Of a DNA stretch of 64,000 nt, positions 45,632-57,589 are shown piece by piece. This stretch comes from Girardinichthys multiradiatus (Eukaryota; Chordata; Actinopteri; Cyprinodontiformes; Goodeidae): the NCBI RefSeq assembly GCF_021462225.1, contig NC_061817.1, forward strand, positions 3,842,751 to 3,906,750, given 5' to 3'. The translations under genes were made by a program, and so were the position numbers. The notes under the pieces were generated by a model. That model was given only the letters and a program-made list of their open reading frames with translations, was not told where the DNA came from and searched no databases. How positions within the stretch are numbered: position 1 is the stretch's first letter; every line of letters begins with the position of its first letter.

Positions 45632-46938
45632 CTAAACACGGGTTACAGGTTCCCCCCCTAAACTTGTGTACGGCCTTGTACATGCCAGTGGCTGATGACA
45701 TACTGCCCTTTCACAAGAAGTAGCGGTCACAACAGTGTCCTCTAATTGCAAGGCAGAACTAAATGCAGTACTAAATCCTTGGAAAAGGGACTGGACGCTT
45801 TGCAGGAGTGAATGCCCAAGTGTCGTATACTTTAGACGGTTAGGTGGCCGACCTGTTCTAGTGGAGCGTCGGACGGGCAAGTCTGGGCTGGAGAGTTCAG
45901 GAGCAGTAGAGTCGCTTACAATGTTAAGTGGCTCTGGAATTAGTGCGAGTTCTTGTTGGGAAGAAACAGTTTCCTCGAGAGACTCCGACTCAGTTTAACC
46001 TGTACTTCCTGCTTCCAGTACAATTAATACTTGCTCAGGTTCAGCAATAGATTCTGGTCCAAACTCTCGTGCCTGTTCCACACCAACAGTTTTGTCCATA
46101 AAGCTCTGTGAACGCTGGCCAGGCGGGAGCACAGGAATGATTGTAGGTGCAGGAGCAGGTAAGTCAATCACAGTTGTTTTTCTGATAAGACAGGAGTTGG
46201 AGTAATCAGATAGATCAATTGTAAACTGTTCTTGTTCTTCAGAATCTGAAGGTTCTGGAGTCACTGGGGGTGCCGTTACTGATGTTGGTTTCAACTTTTT
46301 TGGTTTGGAGGCTGGTAACAAGTAGCCACAAGGCAACAGCAGATCACGGTGCAATGTCCTGATGGGATGATCTTTACCCTCTGGTTTAACTGTATATACT
46401 GGAAGAGTGCCGGCTCTCCTCTGGACAATATACACATCTGGCTCCCACCGGTCTGCGAGCTTGTGCTTGCCTCGTAGCTTGACGTTTCGAACCAGGACTC
46501 TATCCCCAGCTCTATCCCAACTAATTTACAGAGCTCTTTGATGGTGTAGGATTCAAAACCGGGCCCTTGGTCGCTATGGAGATGCTCCGGAATTCCATAA
46601 TGAACCAAGTAGTTGTCCCATATCGCCTTTGCTACCGTCTTAGCTTTCTGATTTGGGGTTGGCATGGCAACAGCATATTTTGTGAAATGATCAGTCATCA
46701 CAAGCACATTCTTGGTGTTACTTTGGTCTGGTTCTATTGAAAGGAAATCCATACAGACAAGTTCAAGTGGTCTTGAGGTTCTAATGTTGACAAGGGGCGC
46801 AGCTTTCTCAGGTTGTGCTTTTCTGCATACACATCTCTCAAAGTTCTTAATTTTATTGCAGACATCAACTGCCATTTGCGGCCAAAAGAAATGTGATCTA
46901 ACAAGGTCCAGTGTTCTCTCTATACCCAAATGACCCAT
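45632..46938 (-). pseudogene. Gypsy integrase, core truncated
   Basis: 46938-46291 starts with the zinc-binding region (MGHLGIERTLDLVRSHFFWP, then CVCRKAQ) and the core with MDFLSIEP (first Asp) and HSDQGPGF (second Asp). After LCKLVGIE the sequence jumps into the C-terminal domain in another frame, so the catalytic Glu segment is deleted. 46435-45995 holds the C-terminal part (PVYTVKPEGKDHPIRTLHRDLL). 45880-45632 has the typical Gypsy pol end RRSTRTGRPPNRLKY. Confidence 0.88.
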
Positions 46939-47127
46939 CTGGTCGTGAAGCTGGTTGAGGACCTCTGGCCGACATTCTTCTGGAAGAACAAGTTGATAAG
47001 TAAGTTCACCTCCAATATTCCGTCTCCTGACAAGAACATTATTATGGAACTCCAGACATGTAAGCTCTCGCAGGAGTAAGGGCAGATCAGGGAGCTGTTC
47101 CCTCAGGGAGGGTGGTGGATTTTCTCC

Positions 47128-49272
47128 TCATTCCAATTGAGCAACAATGTGCTGAATAACGGGGTCGGCTCGTTGTTTGTCAGCAATTTCAGCATCAGAG
47201 AAGGAGCCCACTACAGGGGAAAAGAACTGCAGGTCATTAACAAATCTGTCTGGTAGGCTGTTCGTGTCAGCAGAAAGTGTTTGTACCAAAGCAACAATTG
47301 GTTGGTCTGGATCAGGTGAGCTGTACACCAGTTGTCTGTCACATACTGCTTGGACTGACTGCTGATCAATTGAAACACAAGATGGAAGTTCGAGATGTTG
47401 TTCAGTAAATTTCAATATTCTTTCTCTCTCCTTTTGAGTCAAAGGATCCTCCAATTTTTCAGCATGAGACCATCAGCATCCGCATTCAACCTGCCAGCCC
47501 GATAGATGATTTTAATGTGAAAGTTGAGAGAGCAAAAGCCACCTGTAACCTGTTGCATCCAGTTTAGCAGAAGTTAACAGATATGTCAATGGATTACTAT
47601 CCGTAACCACAGTAAAACTGGATCCATACAGGTAGTCATAGAATTTCTCTGTAACTGCCCATTACTGCCAAAAAACTCAAGTTTATGGGTAGGATATTGT
47701 GTTTCACTCCGTGACAAACCTCTACTGGCATATGCAATCACCCTGTTCTGCCCATCATATTCTTGATACAATACTGCGCCAAGGCCGGTAGAGCTAGCAT
47801 CAGTGTGAAGAATGTAAGGTTTGCCTGGGTCTGCAAAAGCAAGAATCGGGGCTGTGCTGAACTTCTGTATAAAGGTTCTTTGGGGTTTAAATAATGTTGT
47901 AGCTTCCCTCTTTGTTTGGATCTTTTCTGAGTGGGTGGATATCCAGCAGTCAAATCATTGAGTGGTTTGATGACTGAGGAGTACCCTTTCACAAACCTTC
48001 GGTAATGTCCCGCAAACCCAAGGAACGACCTAAGCTCTTTCAGATTTTGCGGAACTGGCCAAGATGTCAAAGTGTGTATCTTGTCTGGGTCAGTCTCCAC
48101 TCCATCCCTTGAAACTACATGTCCAAGGTAGCGAACTGATGTCTGAAAGAAAACACATTTGTCAATTGATAGTTTCAATCCAAACTCTTTCAGGCGTTGA
48201 AGAACTTTCATCAATCGGCGTTCATGTTCCTCTAAAGTCGGTGCAAATACTATCAAGTCATCAATGAACACAAGCACTTCTTTCAAATTCATATCTCCCA
48301 TACACCGTTCCATGAGATGTTGAAAAGTGCTAGGAGCATTAGTCACCCCTTGAGGCATGCGATTAAATTCGTAAAATCCAAGCAGACATACAAATGTAGT
48401 CTTAGTCTGTTTCATTCATTTCTATCTGGTAGTACCCAGATTTTAAATCTAGTGGAGAACCATGCAGAACCAGACAGTGCTGAAAATGCATCTTCCAGCT
48501 TCGGCAAAGCATAGGCATCCTTGATAGTCTGGTCATTCAATCTCCTATAGTCAATACAGAGCTGCACCGCTCCATTTTTCTTCCGCACCACTACTATGAG
48601 GGAAGCAAAAGGTGAGTTGGATTCACGTATGACTCCGGATTGCAACAATTCCTGAATATGCTCACGAACAGCATCCACATCTTGGGGGTGGATGGGCCTG
48701 GGTCTTTGCTTGAAAGCCGTGGGGTCTGCCAACTTTTTCTCATGCTTGACTTTGTCTGTACAACCAAAATCTAGATCATGGTTTGCAAAGACTTCTGACA
48801 CACTGTCAAGAATCGTTGTTATACGTTGCTTCCATTCAGCTGAAAGCGGTGAGTCTCCAAAGTTGTAATTCAATTTGATTAGATTTGGATCAGCACTAGG
48901 AGAGCATTGATGCACACCAGGCTCTTTATGGAGAATAGTCTGAATGGTACTGACCTCAGCGACAGCTGCTCTGGCAGGAATCAAAATGCTATGGTCGGAT
49001 TCATTGGTGATTACCACCAGCAGGAACGCAGGCTGAACTGGAGGTAGATCAACTAGACTGGATTTCACCATCAACCCACCAGGCAAGGGGAAAGAAGTTG
49101 GGTGCTGAATCATCACCTCTTTCTCACCTTGTAGAAAAGGACATATGATAGAAGCATCCAACACAACAGTCTGTCGAGCAGAAATAACTTGTGGGCTGGT
49201 AGACTGCATTTTAAGAATGCCATGATACTCATCAGTTGTTAACTTGTGTCTTAGCTCCAAAATATTATGCAC
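47128..49272 (-). pseudogene. Gypsy reverse transcriptase and RNase H
   Basis: 49272-48412 contains the pre-RT region and RT motifs KQRPRPIHP, SPFASLIVVVRKKNG and CIDYRRLNDQT. A frameshift near 48415 follows. 48415-47738 holds FNRMPQGVTNAPSTFQ and the catalytic box VFIDDLIVF (about 48257-48268; Phe in place of the usual Tyr), then the thumb GHVVSRDGVETDPDKI. RNase H remnants (YASRGLSRSETQYPTHKLEF) are at 47586-47771, again shifted. 47454-47128 is the linker before integrase. Confidence 0.9.
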
Positions 49273-49275
49273 TGC

Positions 49276-49718
49276 TCAATACCTAACAGCTACAGGACAG
49301 AAGTCAGGCTGTGATTCACAGCACTGGCCATACACAACATCCAGAGTGTTTGTACCAATCAGAATGGGAGGCTGTGATGATCGCAGGTCTGGAACGACCA
49401 AGGCTAAGGTGCTGATCTCCATAAATTCCCCTATAAACTCAGGCAGAAATGTTAAACAAAGTTCAACATATCCAATATAAGGCACCTTCTGCCCATTTGC
49501 ACCTTCGATCTCCAAAAGATCACTTAATGACTTCATGTTATGGTCTGACAGGTGGGTATTATAGAAGGAATGTGAAACTGTGGTGACCTGGGAACCAGTA
49601 TCAAAAAGGCAAGGAAAATTGGTCCCTTTAATTTTAACCTCATCTGTACTTTTTGTGCCCACCAATCCTCTTGGTAGTGGGAACTGTTTAGTTGAGTACT
49701 TGGTATGGGGACATTCAT
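49276..49718 (-). pseudogene. Gypsy aspartic protease
   Basis: The active-site triad lies in CLFDTGSQVTTV, with a downstream ILIGTNTLD segment as expected for the second conserved block of retroviral-type proteases. It would cleave the Gag-Pol polyprotein. It lies between gag and RT and ends just before the RT frame. Confidence 0.85.
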
Positions 49719-49757
49719 CAGTTGCAGCTCCTACTTGTCCCTCAGCAAGAACTGCTT

Positions 49758-51363
49758 CTAGTTTAATGGCTTCCTGTCTTCCCAGGACTCCTGTTTTTGT
49801 TTCAGTTGGTGATGTTTTCCCTCAACCAAGCTGGCGTTACGCTGACTGGAACAGTTTGGAGCAATATGACCATCTTGTCCACATTTAAAACAGAACCAAG
49901 GCTTTTGCCTATTGCTCATTTGGCCAGGTTTTGCTTTCTGTTTTTTCGGCTGGATTTCTGGTTTAACAGGATTGGAATCTTTGGATAACAACGTCGACAT
50001 CTGCTTCTGCAGCTTCAGCATTTGCCTCCTCAAATCCTCGATATCACTTGGATCAGAAGAATGGCCACATGAACATGCACTGCTGGTGTGACTTTGCAAG
50101 TTAACACGGTGCTTGACTGTTGGGATATGTTTTTTCATCAATGTCTCTTTTGCCAGTTGTCTATCTTCTTCTGTTCTGAGTGTAAATAAAAGCTCCAGGA
50201 AAGAAGGTGGTTCGTCTTTTTTCTTTTCTAGTTGCAGTTTGTTTATCATGCTGTTATCCCAACACCCTCTGCAAAATTGCTTTAGCAAATATTTATCCAT
50301 TTCAACTGCTGGAATCCCACCACGCTTCACCACTGTACTGAGAGCCAACTGGAGTCTCTGCAGATATGAAGATGGTTGTTCCCCCTGATCTTGAAGCGTG
50401 TTTAAAAAATTTTCAAACAGCTCTCCTCGATCCTCCGCAGTGGCGTATGCAGAATCAAGTACCTGCAAAAACATTGCAGGAAGGACATTGGGTCCCAAGC
50501 CTTTCACCAAGTCAGCAGCCGGAGGGAGTAACCCTTCCAAGATGCGTCTTGTAATATGTAAAGGTACTAGATTAGGATCGGCATTTAAAAGTTATATTTG
50601 GGCTCTCCAAGAGTCATAATCAGCTTCATGCTGTGGTTTGGGAAGCTTCCCTGAGAAAGTGCGCAATCTATACAAAGACGGGGGTTGAGAGTTCACATCA
50701 TCTTTGCGCACAATGTGTTCAACTACCACCCTCTGTATCTCTGAAGGATTAATATCATCTCCTGAAAGAGAAATTCTTCGGCCCACATTTGTGGCTGAAT
50801 TTGGCTGGAGTGGCGGTCCTTGCTGATCAGTAAGAGACTGACCTGCTTGTTGCAAGGGAACAGCGGATTGCTGAGTTTGACCGGCCTCCCCAGCAGTGGC
50901 AAGAATTTCCAACGTGTCCTCCTCTTCACTATCCTAAACATGCTCCCCCCCACTGGCCGCTAATCCCAAATGTGCACTTATTTGTTCAAATACTCCTTTC
51001 AAAACATCTTCAAAACGATTGGCCACCCTGCTGGGAAATGCGTCTCAATTCATGAAGGAAATCTGGCGGTGGGGAAGCCCTCACTGTAGCTGCGGCAGCA
51101 CACTCACTCGAGAGTAATTTAACAATAAATTCAACATCTTCTGCAGCATGAGATGAATAGGTATATGGCAAAAGCGGTTATAGCTGTTCCAACGCTGCAG
51201 TATTAATAAATTCAACAGCCAGGTTTTTATAAAATGGAATCTCACGATCAGTAACAAAAAATTATTTTTTAACTTCACCATAACTGCGTAAATAATTGAT
51301 GATCTCATCATCTGCTTGAGTGTTTGTTGCACCACTAATGATGACAGAATGAGCAACATTCAT
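49758..51363 (-). pseudogene. Gypsy gag, PNMA-like, with CCHC zinc knuckle
   Basis: The N-terminal part (from ATG 51363, inside the end of the 5' LTR) reads IINYLRSYGEV and FYKNLAVEFINTAALEQL, with stops. The capsid-like core lies at 50912-50592 and 50540-49900 (LYRLRTFSGKLPKP, RRILEGLLPPAADLVKGLGP, FLNTLQDQGEQPSSYLQRL), matching the PNMA capsid style. A single CCHC knuckle CFKCGQDGHIAPNC (about 49842-49883) is near the C-terminus. Stops at about 50590 and 51270 and a frameshift near 51000 disable it. It would form the retrotransposon capsid and bind its RNA. Confidence 0.87.
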
Positions 51364-51645
51364 ACCAACTTTACTAAATGAATCCATGTTTCAATGCAAC
51401 CCACACAGTATATATTCACCAAAACTGTCACAGTATCAGGCTCCTGGCTAGCTCGCCATAACTATAACGCATAAAGACTAGGCAATTTGACTGGGCTACA
51501 AATGCAGCATCAGAAGAATGTTCTTTGAAAGAGCCTGAGGGGTAAAAACCAAGAAGCAGCAAACTCAGTTTTAGTTTTGGTGCATGTATTAAAGTGACTG
51601 GTGCAGATAACAATACAATAAACAAAAATGGATTGAGTGACAAAT
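51354..51645 (-). repeat. Gypsy 5' LTR
   Basis: It matches 44411-44708. The gag ATG (51363) falls within the last ten bases of the LTR, an uncommon arrangement that leaves no space for a normal primer-binding site right after the LTR. Confidence 0.83.
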
Positions 51646-51659
51646 GGGACTACAACCAT

Positions 51660-52498
51660 TTGCACTGCCAGTTGTACCCTCTGGGTGGGGCCAGGGTCAG
51701 TGGGTGTGTCTGTCCAATGAGCCACAGTACCTGGAATCTGTAGCACCCTATCGCGATGCCAGTTTTCAGAGGTTATGATGAACTCTCCCACCTTCTGTTT
51801 GGGTCTGGCTCCATGGCTGCCCCGGGCATCTAAACTGGTGGTGTAGTAGTATAGCCTTGTACCCCGAGCACCCCTTTCCTTGGGAGTGTCGGGCAAGTCT
51901 TCCAGGGGGAGGTCTGGATTTGCAACAACTTCTAATATTAACTGTCCCCAGGTTGTCAACTCCCAGGGCCCAACCATCCACTTGGCTATGCCTATTGTTC
52001 TTCATTGTTGGGAGGTTGTTCCAGTGCAGTGCAGACACCCTCGTGACCCTGGTCTCTATGCACTCGGAACACCAGGGGATACTGTGTGGTGGTTAAAGGT
52101 GGGCGGCTTACCTGGCCAGAGGCTGGATCATATGGCCAGGACTCCCTGATTGATGCTGTCAGCAGATCTGTTGGTCCCCCATCCAGACCACTCTGGGGAG
52201 AGTGGTGATTCGGCACCCCCCACAAATGAAGATGTCCGTTACCTTGACGGGCTTGTATGGCAGTTTGTCTAACTCATCGCCACCGGTGTTGTGATGTAGT
52301 GGTTTCTCTCATCCTTGTCCTGCCCAGCGGACTTTGAGCTGACTTGGGCCCATGCAGATTGCGCAACAGTTCTTGACCTCTCGCCACCACAGCATTTCAT
52401 CTTCTGTTGACAGGAATCCTTTTTTAGCAAGTTCCAATTTCTTCAAGGCTCTTCCTGCCCAAAGCCCTGAAGTGGTTCTTCGAATGGCAACCACCCCA
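51660..52498 (-). pseudogene. Cys-containing ORF of the macro-domain element, part after the ISL2EU insertion
   Basis: The minus-strand frame 52494-52309 directly continues the frame at about 57688-57590 once ISL2EU and one TA are removed. It contains KNCCAICMGP and, after a TGA near 52306, a CGGC pair, which together could form a four-Cys zinc site. Further on, frames 52038-51510 show polar sequence (ERGARGTRLYYYTTSLD, KQKVGEFIITSENWHRDRV) up to the Gypsy junction. No known domain recognised. Confidence 0.5.
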
Positions 52499-52598
52499 TA
52501 TAGATGCGTTTCAGGAGAATGATGTCATCACGCACGCTACCGCCATGTTGAGTACCGAACGCTAAGCTAAGCTCCATGGCGCTTTCTCTCAGACCAGA

Positions 52599-55418
52599 AT
52601 GGACCGTTCTCATTTAAATCCCCACGAACTTAAACGATACAACGAAAAAATCTCTGTTATTGGATGCGATCCTGCAGACAGTTTTCAACACCTTTCATCA
52701 ACTGACAGGCTTCCAGATCTTTCCTTCCACGACTTATACATATATCTGATACACAACCCGTCTTCATACACCGGGGAAAGTCTGAAAGCTTTTAAAAGCA
52801 CGGATGCCTATCGATATTTCACGGCTGGCTGGGTCATTGACCCGAAAATATGGTATCAGAAGAACAAGAAAATATTCTTGTGTAAAGCAAAGGTAAGTCG
52901 TGTTCTACTGATCTTTATGCTTGATGTAAACAGCGGCTGCCACTGTTAGCATTGCAAAGGGGTAAGCTAGGATCATTTAAATCATCCACTGAAACATAGA
53001 GCAGGACAAATGAGCAATGTAAGAGTGATGTTAAGGTCCTAAATAAACAATTTTGAAATTTCAAGGGGTGGGTGAATGAACATCAAGCTCCTGACTGTTG
53101 CAAAACGTCACATGGGGGGGAGAGGGGTTCCGAGTACCTGAGGTTAATGTTGTATTTGTCCCAAGAAAGTTAAAGTCTTACACTCATCTTGATAAGTATT
53201 TTCTAGTTCTACTTTACTAATAGATCACATTCTTTAACTTCAGGTGAATCACTCTCAGGCCATAAATGCCGCACCCACACAACCCTGGGTTGTTGTCAGA
53301 GAGGATGGGACAGTGCTAATGGCTCACTGCACCTGTAAAGCAGGATTGGGTGAAGCATGCTCCCATGCAGCCGCACTGATATATGCACTACTGGCAGCAG
53401 TCAATGTCAAAGATGGACAGTCCAGCACTCAGAAGGCCTGTGCCTGGGTCATTCCAGGCAAAACATCTCAAATCTAGTATGAGGAACTGAGCAAAATATC
53501 AATGACCAAGAAGAATAAATCAAAATCCACTACAATGCCCAGCATTCCTGTCCCTTCAGTGGATGAATACATGAGGTTCTTCCAACAGCTACACGAGTGT
53601 GATGTCCAGGAAGGAAATCCCAACGGAACGGCTATTTTGTCTGTCACTCTGACAAATACATACCAAAGACTGTCCAACTGAACTTGCCACAACCTCTGAC
53701 AAGTCTCTTCTCTAATGCAAGATTACAAGCAGATTTATCATCACTACAGGTAGAGAGTGAAAAGGTCTTTGATGATCTTCAGCTAACGGAAAAATAGGTA
53801 TGTACATTGGCTGTCTAATTCTTCACTAAATTTGTAAAGCACTTCCTTATTTTTTATATTATTGGTATACTGAATAAGATTACTACACTTTTGGTAAAAG
53901 CTTCTGGTAAATGCATATTGGGTAAGTACTGGTATTAAGTATACTATTTGTACTTTGCTTAAAACAAGGGTCTGCAACCTAAGGCTCCAAAGCCACAAGT
54001 GGCTCTTTGGATCTTCCACAGTGGGTCTTGATAACATAGGCTAAAAATAAAAAAGAACCAACTAATATTTTTTTTTCCTGAAGACCTTTTTTTGTGGCTC
54101 TAAACGAGTGTTATTTAGCTGGGCCGAGGGCAAATTTGGATCGTAAAGGTTGCAGACCCCTGGCTTAACACTAATATAAACAGATGTATCAACATTAAAA
54201 ACTGCATTTAACTAATCTTCAGTGTTCAAAACATCTTGCAATCATTTTCAGTAGAAAAGTCAACTAGAGAACAGTCAGCCAGCAAGGTGTGGTTTGAGCA
54301 AAGAGCAGGCAGAGTAACAGCATCGGTCTTCCATGAGGCAGGCAGGACGGACAGTGCCATATCCTTGATTAAAAGGATCTGTTACCCTCGATCCTGTCAG
54401 GTTTCTACTGAGGCAGTGAGGTAAAGACAGAAGTGCATATGGAAAGGCTACATAACCAACCAGGTTTACCCAGGGTTGGTTTTTATTTAATTTTTAAGGG
54501 ATATTGCAGAATAACAAAGTTATTATCATTACACTTCAAAGACTTAAGTGATGCAAGCTCAAGATAAGATCCCAGTCCTAACACTTCCACTATTTCATTT
54601 CTGCTCTGTCGAAAAGTCAGGTAATTACACAGTTAGATATATGTATACAATGTATAATTAGATCATGTTTGCATAACTGCTAATGCACAGGTTTTAGATG
54701 TGAAGTAGTAAACTCTAGGTTGTGATTGTTGTAAGTAGGAGTCAATCTAATTCATGTGTAACATAATTTTTCTAGATGGGGAAATCTAAATGAGCCAGTA
54801 GCAAGGATACATTACATCAAAGCGTTGCAAGATCATCACACAGATTTCCAGGTGACAACAGCAGGCCTCATCATCAACACATCTTTGCCATGGATCGGTG
54901 CATCGCCAGATGGAATCATTACATGTGTCTGCCATGGTAAAGTTGTGCTTGAAATAAAATGTCCCTTTATCTTCAAAAATAGCTCTCTTGCCAACAGCTG
55001 TAACACTGACACAAACATCTGTCTAGTGGAAAAGGACAATGTGATGACACTGAAGACAAATCACAAATACGTGTCACAAGTTCAAGCCCATATGCGTATT
55101 GCAGGTGTACAGTTTTGTGACTTTGTTGTGTGGAGTCCCACTGAAATGTTTATACAACGCATTCAGTTTGATGACTTGTTCTTCAGTGAGATGTACAGCA
55201 GAGTAGTGCAGTTCAACAAAACTAGACTTCTGCCAGAACGTTTGGGAAAGTACTACACGGTACCACGCATAGTGGTCTCCCCAATCTCAGAGAAACAGCC
55301 ACATTCAGGATGCTACTGTGGTGAACCACAAGGAGCTCCAGAGGATGTAGTCATCTGCGCATCAAAACTATGCAAGCGAGGACATTTTCACAGGTCCAAA
55401 AGTGTGGAAATGTTATGA
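52599..55418 (+). pseudogene. ISL2EU second gene: SWIM zinc finger + YqaJ nuclease-like protein, four exons
   Basis: Exon 1 is 52599-52892 (98 codons, donor AG|GTAAGT). Exon 2 starts 53244 (acceptor TTCAG) and carries the SWIM finger CTCKAGLGEACSHAAAL. Exon 3 is about 54235-54424 (donor GTAAAG). Exon 4 is 54776-55418 with the YqaJ motifs WIGASPDG (Asp) and VLEIKCP (Glu-X-Lys), as in lambda-exonuclease-type recombinases. A TAG at 53475-53477 and a frameshift near 53650 in exon 2 break the protein. ISL2EU elements carry this protein beside the transposase; its exact role in transposition is not settled. Confidence 0.85.
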
Positions 55419-55627
55419 ATGCAGGAAGATAAAGCAAAACTGAGGAACTACACTGTTATGCAACAGACATTGTACAAACCTAACATAACAAAAAGATATT
55501 CAATAATATTTAGCCTAAGGTTTTGTTTCCTTTTGTTCTGATGCCAGAGTTTTCCACTTATAAACATGGTGTCATTCCAGTAATCCCACTTTGCGTTATT
55601 TTCCATCTAAGTCAAAAAACCTTATTA

Positions 55628-57500
55628 TTAAGGTACTGCGATTGTCTTGTGATCTTTTAAAGTTGTGTTTAACCTGCCTTCTTTATTCCCTATTGTTCTT
55701 ATTCTAATGATATGGATGCGCATTGCTGTCAGTCCTCTCGATGACTCGATTTCTTCTGGGTGAAGCTGTGCTTTTCCTTTGGTAAAGGCAGGTATCTTGA
55801 GTTGTGCATTGACAAGTCCTACAGAATCTGCTACATTAAACCCTCTGTCAGCAAGAACCACATCCCCAGGGGACAACAGGTCAAGATATCCACTATGCTC
55901 TGTCACATACTTATCACTTGTCCTACCACCCCAACCTTTTGAAACAAAGCTAATGACCCCTTGTGGTGTTATGGAAATGAGATACTTAACTGTATTATGA
56001 TGTTTATATTGTGAATAGGTTTGTGCACGTGCTGTCATCTCTTTAGGTCTTTCAATAAATATCTCAAAGCAGTCAATAATACTAGTGCAATTTTTGAAGT
56101 TTTTTCTGTAACACATGGGAAGACTAATTAAAATCTGATCTCTGCTTGGCCACCTTATAATATTACACAGCCGGAAATACATAACATTCAGTGTGTTGTT
56201 GAAAACCCTACTAGCAGTTGATGTTGATGTATGAAAACAATGACCTAGGAAAAAAAGTGGTAAATTCATTCTCAAGCGCATTAATGTTAGTAAAAACTGC
56301 TGAAAAGGTGACAAACATGACTTAACATTAAGTAATGGTGATATAAAAGAGAATACAACAATCAATTTACAGTAAGAAGGCAGGCCAGTTAACTTATTGA
56401 CTTTCTCATCTTTGCCTTGGAAACTTTCTTTACTGAATGTCAATGAATCTACTTGACCCTTGAGTTTACAGATTTCAGTCCTTAATCTCATACATTCTTC
56501 ATTGAGTCTTTTAATTGTGACTTGGCAAGAAGCATTGGTACAGGAACCATCCATCGCCAATCCAACATGTCTGTCTTCTCCTCCATCCTGCTGGTCATCA
56601 TCATCCACCTCTTGTCTGTCTTCTCCTCCATCCTGCTGGTCATCATCATCCACCTCTTGTCTGTCTTCTCCTCCATCCTGCTGGTCATTGCCATCCACCT
56701 CCTTTCTGTCCTCTGCTTTTCCTGTCTCTCCTCTGTCAGCATCAATCACTGCTCTTTTTCTTTTTAGAGCCTGAGTGTGTTCAAACCTGGCCATTTGATA
56801 AATCCTCTTTCGCTTGTTTGGAGAACTTAGATGAGGAAATATTGTTGGCACGTAGTCTGGGCTTAGTGGGTTTTGGCTTTTTGCACCTGATGAGACAAAG
56901 GATTCAGTTAATGTAACTAGGTCTGTGTCCAAAGCATCTACAACGAAGAAACCAGAGAAATGAAATATCTTCCTAGGTTAATCTAAGATCAGCACAATAT
57001 ATCATCAAGCTTATTAGCTTGTAATACTGTAAGTTTTCAACTTTTGTTGCTGTATATTTTACTGTCATTATGTTGCGTAAGTTCAATTGAATGTAATGTA
57101 AAAATACTACATTAATCTCAAAGATCCCGCTGTAGACAGATATCTAAGCTAACAACTGCAATCTCTGAAGCAAAATATTCAGATCTTCATATCAAATGCA
57201 TTTGTTGCACACGGTGTCAAATCAGTTTCATTCTAATCACTTAATTTTCTGAAAAATATGTTCAAGACATTAAATCCAGTTGGCAGTAGCTTGAGCTAGC
57301 TCTCCTGACGTGGTTTGAAACTCACATGATACAAAATGTGCACTGCACAGACGGCTACTTGCAGTCGGCGTCCAGTTAGCCCTCCTGATCGCTGACAGCC
57401 ATCTCTGACGATGTTCTTCCTCTTTCGGTAAGCGATAAAAAGAAATATTTGGGTCACCTTTCTTATAATCACACCCGACTGCACAACACACGGATGGCAT
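55628..57500 (-). CDS. ISL2EU transposase: THAP finger + DDE (Harbinger-like) nuclease, two exons
   Basis: Exon 1 (57500-57326) encodes a THAP zinc finger starting MPSVCCAVGC and ending CSAHFVS; the donor GTGAGT follows. The acceptor TGTAG precedes exon 2 (56937-55628). The one leftover base of exon 1 and two bases of exon 2 complete a codon, so the frame is kept, for about 495 residues. Exon 2 has a nuclear-localisation-like KNKRKR-type stretch, three tandem 15-residue acidic repeats, a coiled coil (IKRLNEECMRLRTEICKLKG), a helix-turn-helix segment (STSTASRVFNNTLN), and DDE residues in IIDCFEIFIERP and VVLADRGFNV. It would bind the terminal repeats and cut them. No stop or frameshift is seen, so it may be functional. 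MPS was preferred to the upstream Met at 57521 because THAP domains start there. Confidence 0.85.
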
Positions 57501-57589
57501 CTTCGACGACAGGGGCACCAAAGAAGGTACTCAATATGGCGGCGGCTAGAGTTCGATGAATGTGTGACGTCAGCTGCAAGGCATCTATA

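Larger units (their letters stand above)
44411..51645 (-). mobile_element. Ty3/Gypsy LTR retrotransposon with PNMA-type gag
   Basis: Direct repeats of about 295 bp at 44411-44708 and 51354-51645 bound a minus-strand gag-protease-RT-RNase H-integrase order typical of Ty3/Gypsy. The Gag resembles the PNMA/paraneoplastic Ma family derived from such elements. The two LTRs differ by a few substitutions and one TTTTAG duplication, so insertion is fairly recent. No clear target duplication was found. All genes have stops or frameshifts. Confidence 0.9.
52501..57586. mobile_element. ISL2EU (IS4EU)-type DNA transposon with two genes
   Basis: The ends TAGATGCGTTTCAGG (52501) and its inverse GGCATCTA (57586) are flanked by TA. 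The imperfect inverted repeats extend about 55-60 bp to a shared CCGCCATRTTGAGTACC block. Two convergent genes lie inside: a plus-strand SWIM/YqaJ-domain gene (52599-55418) and a minus-strand THAP/DDE transposase (57500-55628). That pair is diagnostic of ISL2EU elements. It interrupts an open minus-strand frame of the surrounding element. Confidence 0.9.

Noticed and set aside
52309..52494. CCAICMGP motif as a second gamma-type SU CxxC site
   Set aside because: It resembles DCAVCMGP of ERV1 SU, but the surrounding sequence has no other SU features and the frame joins the macro-domain side of the element.
56460..56774. Plus-strand Ser/Leu-rich frames opposite the ISL2EU transposase
   Set aside because: They are the complement of the 45-bp acidic repeats and have no start or splice support.
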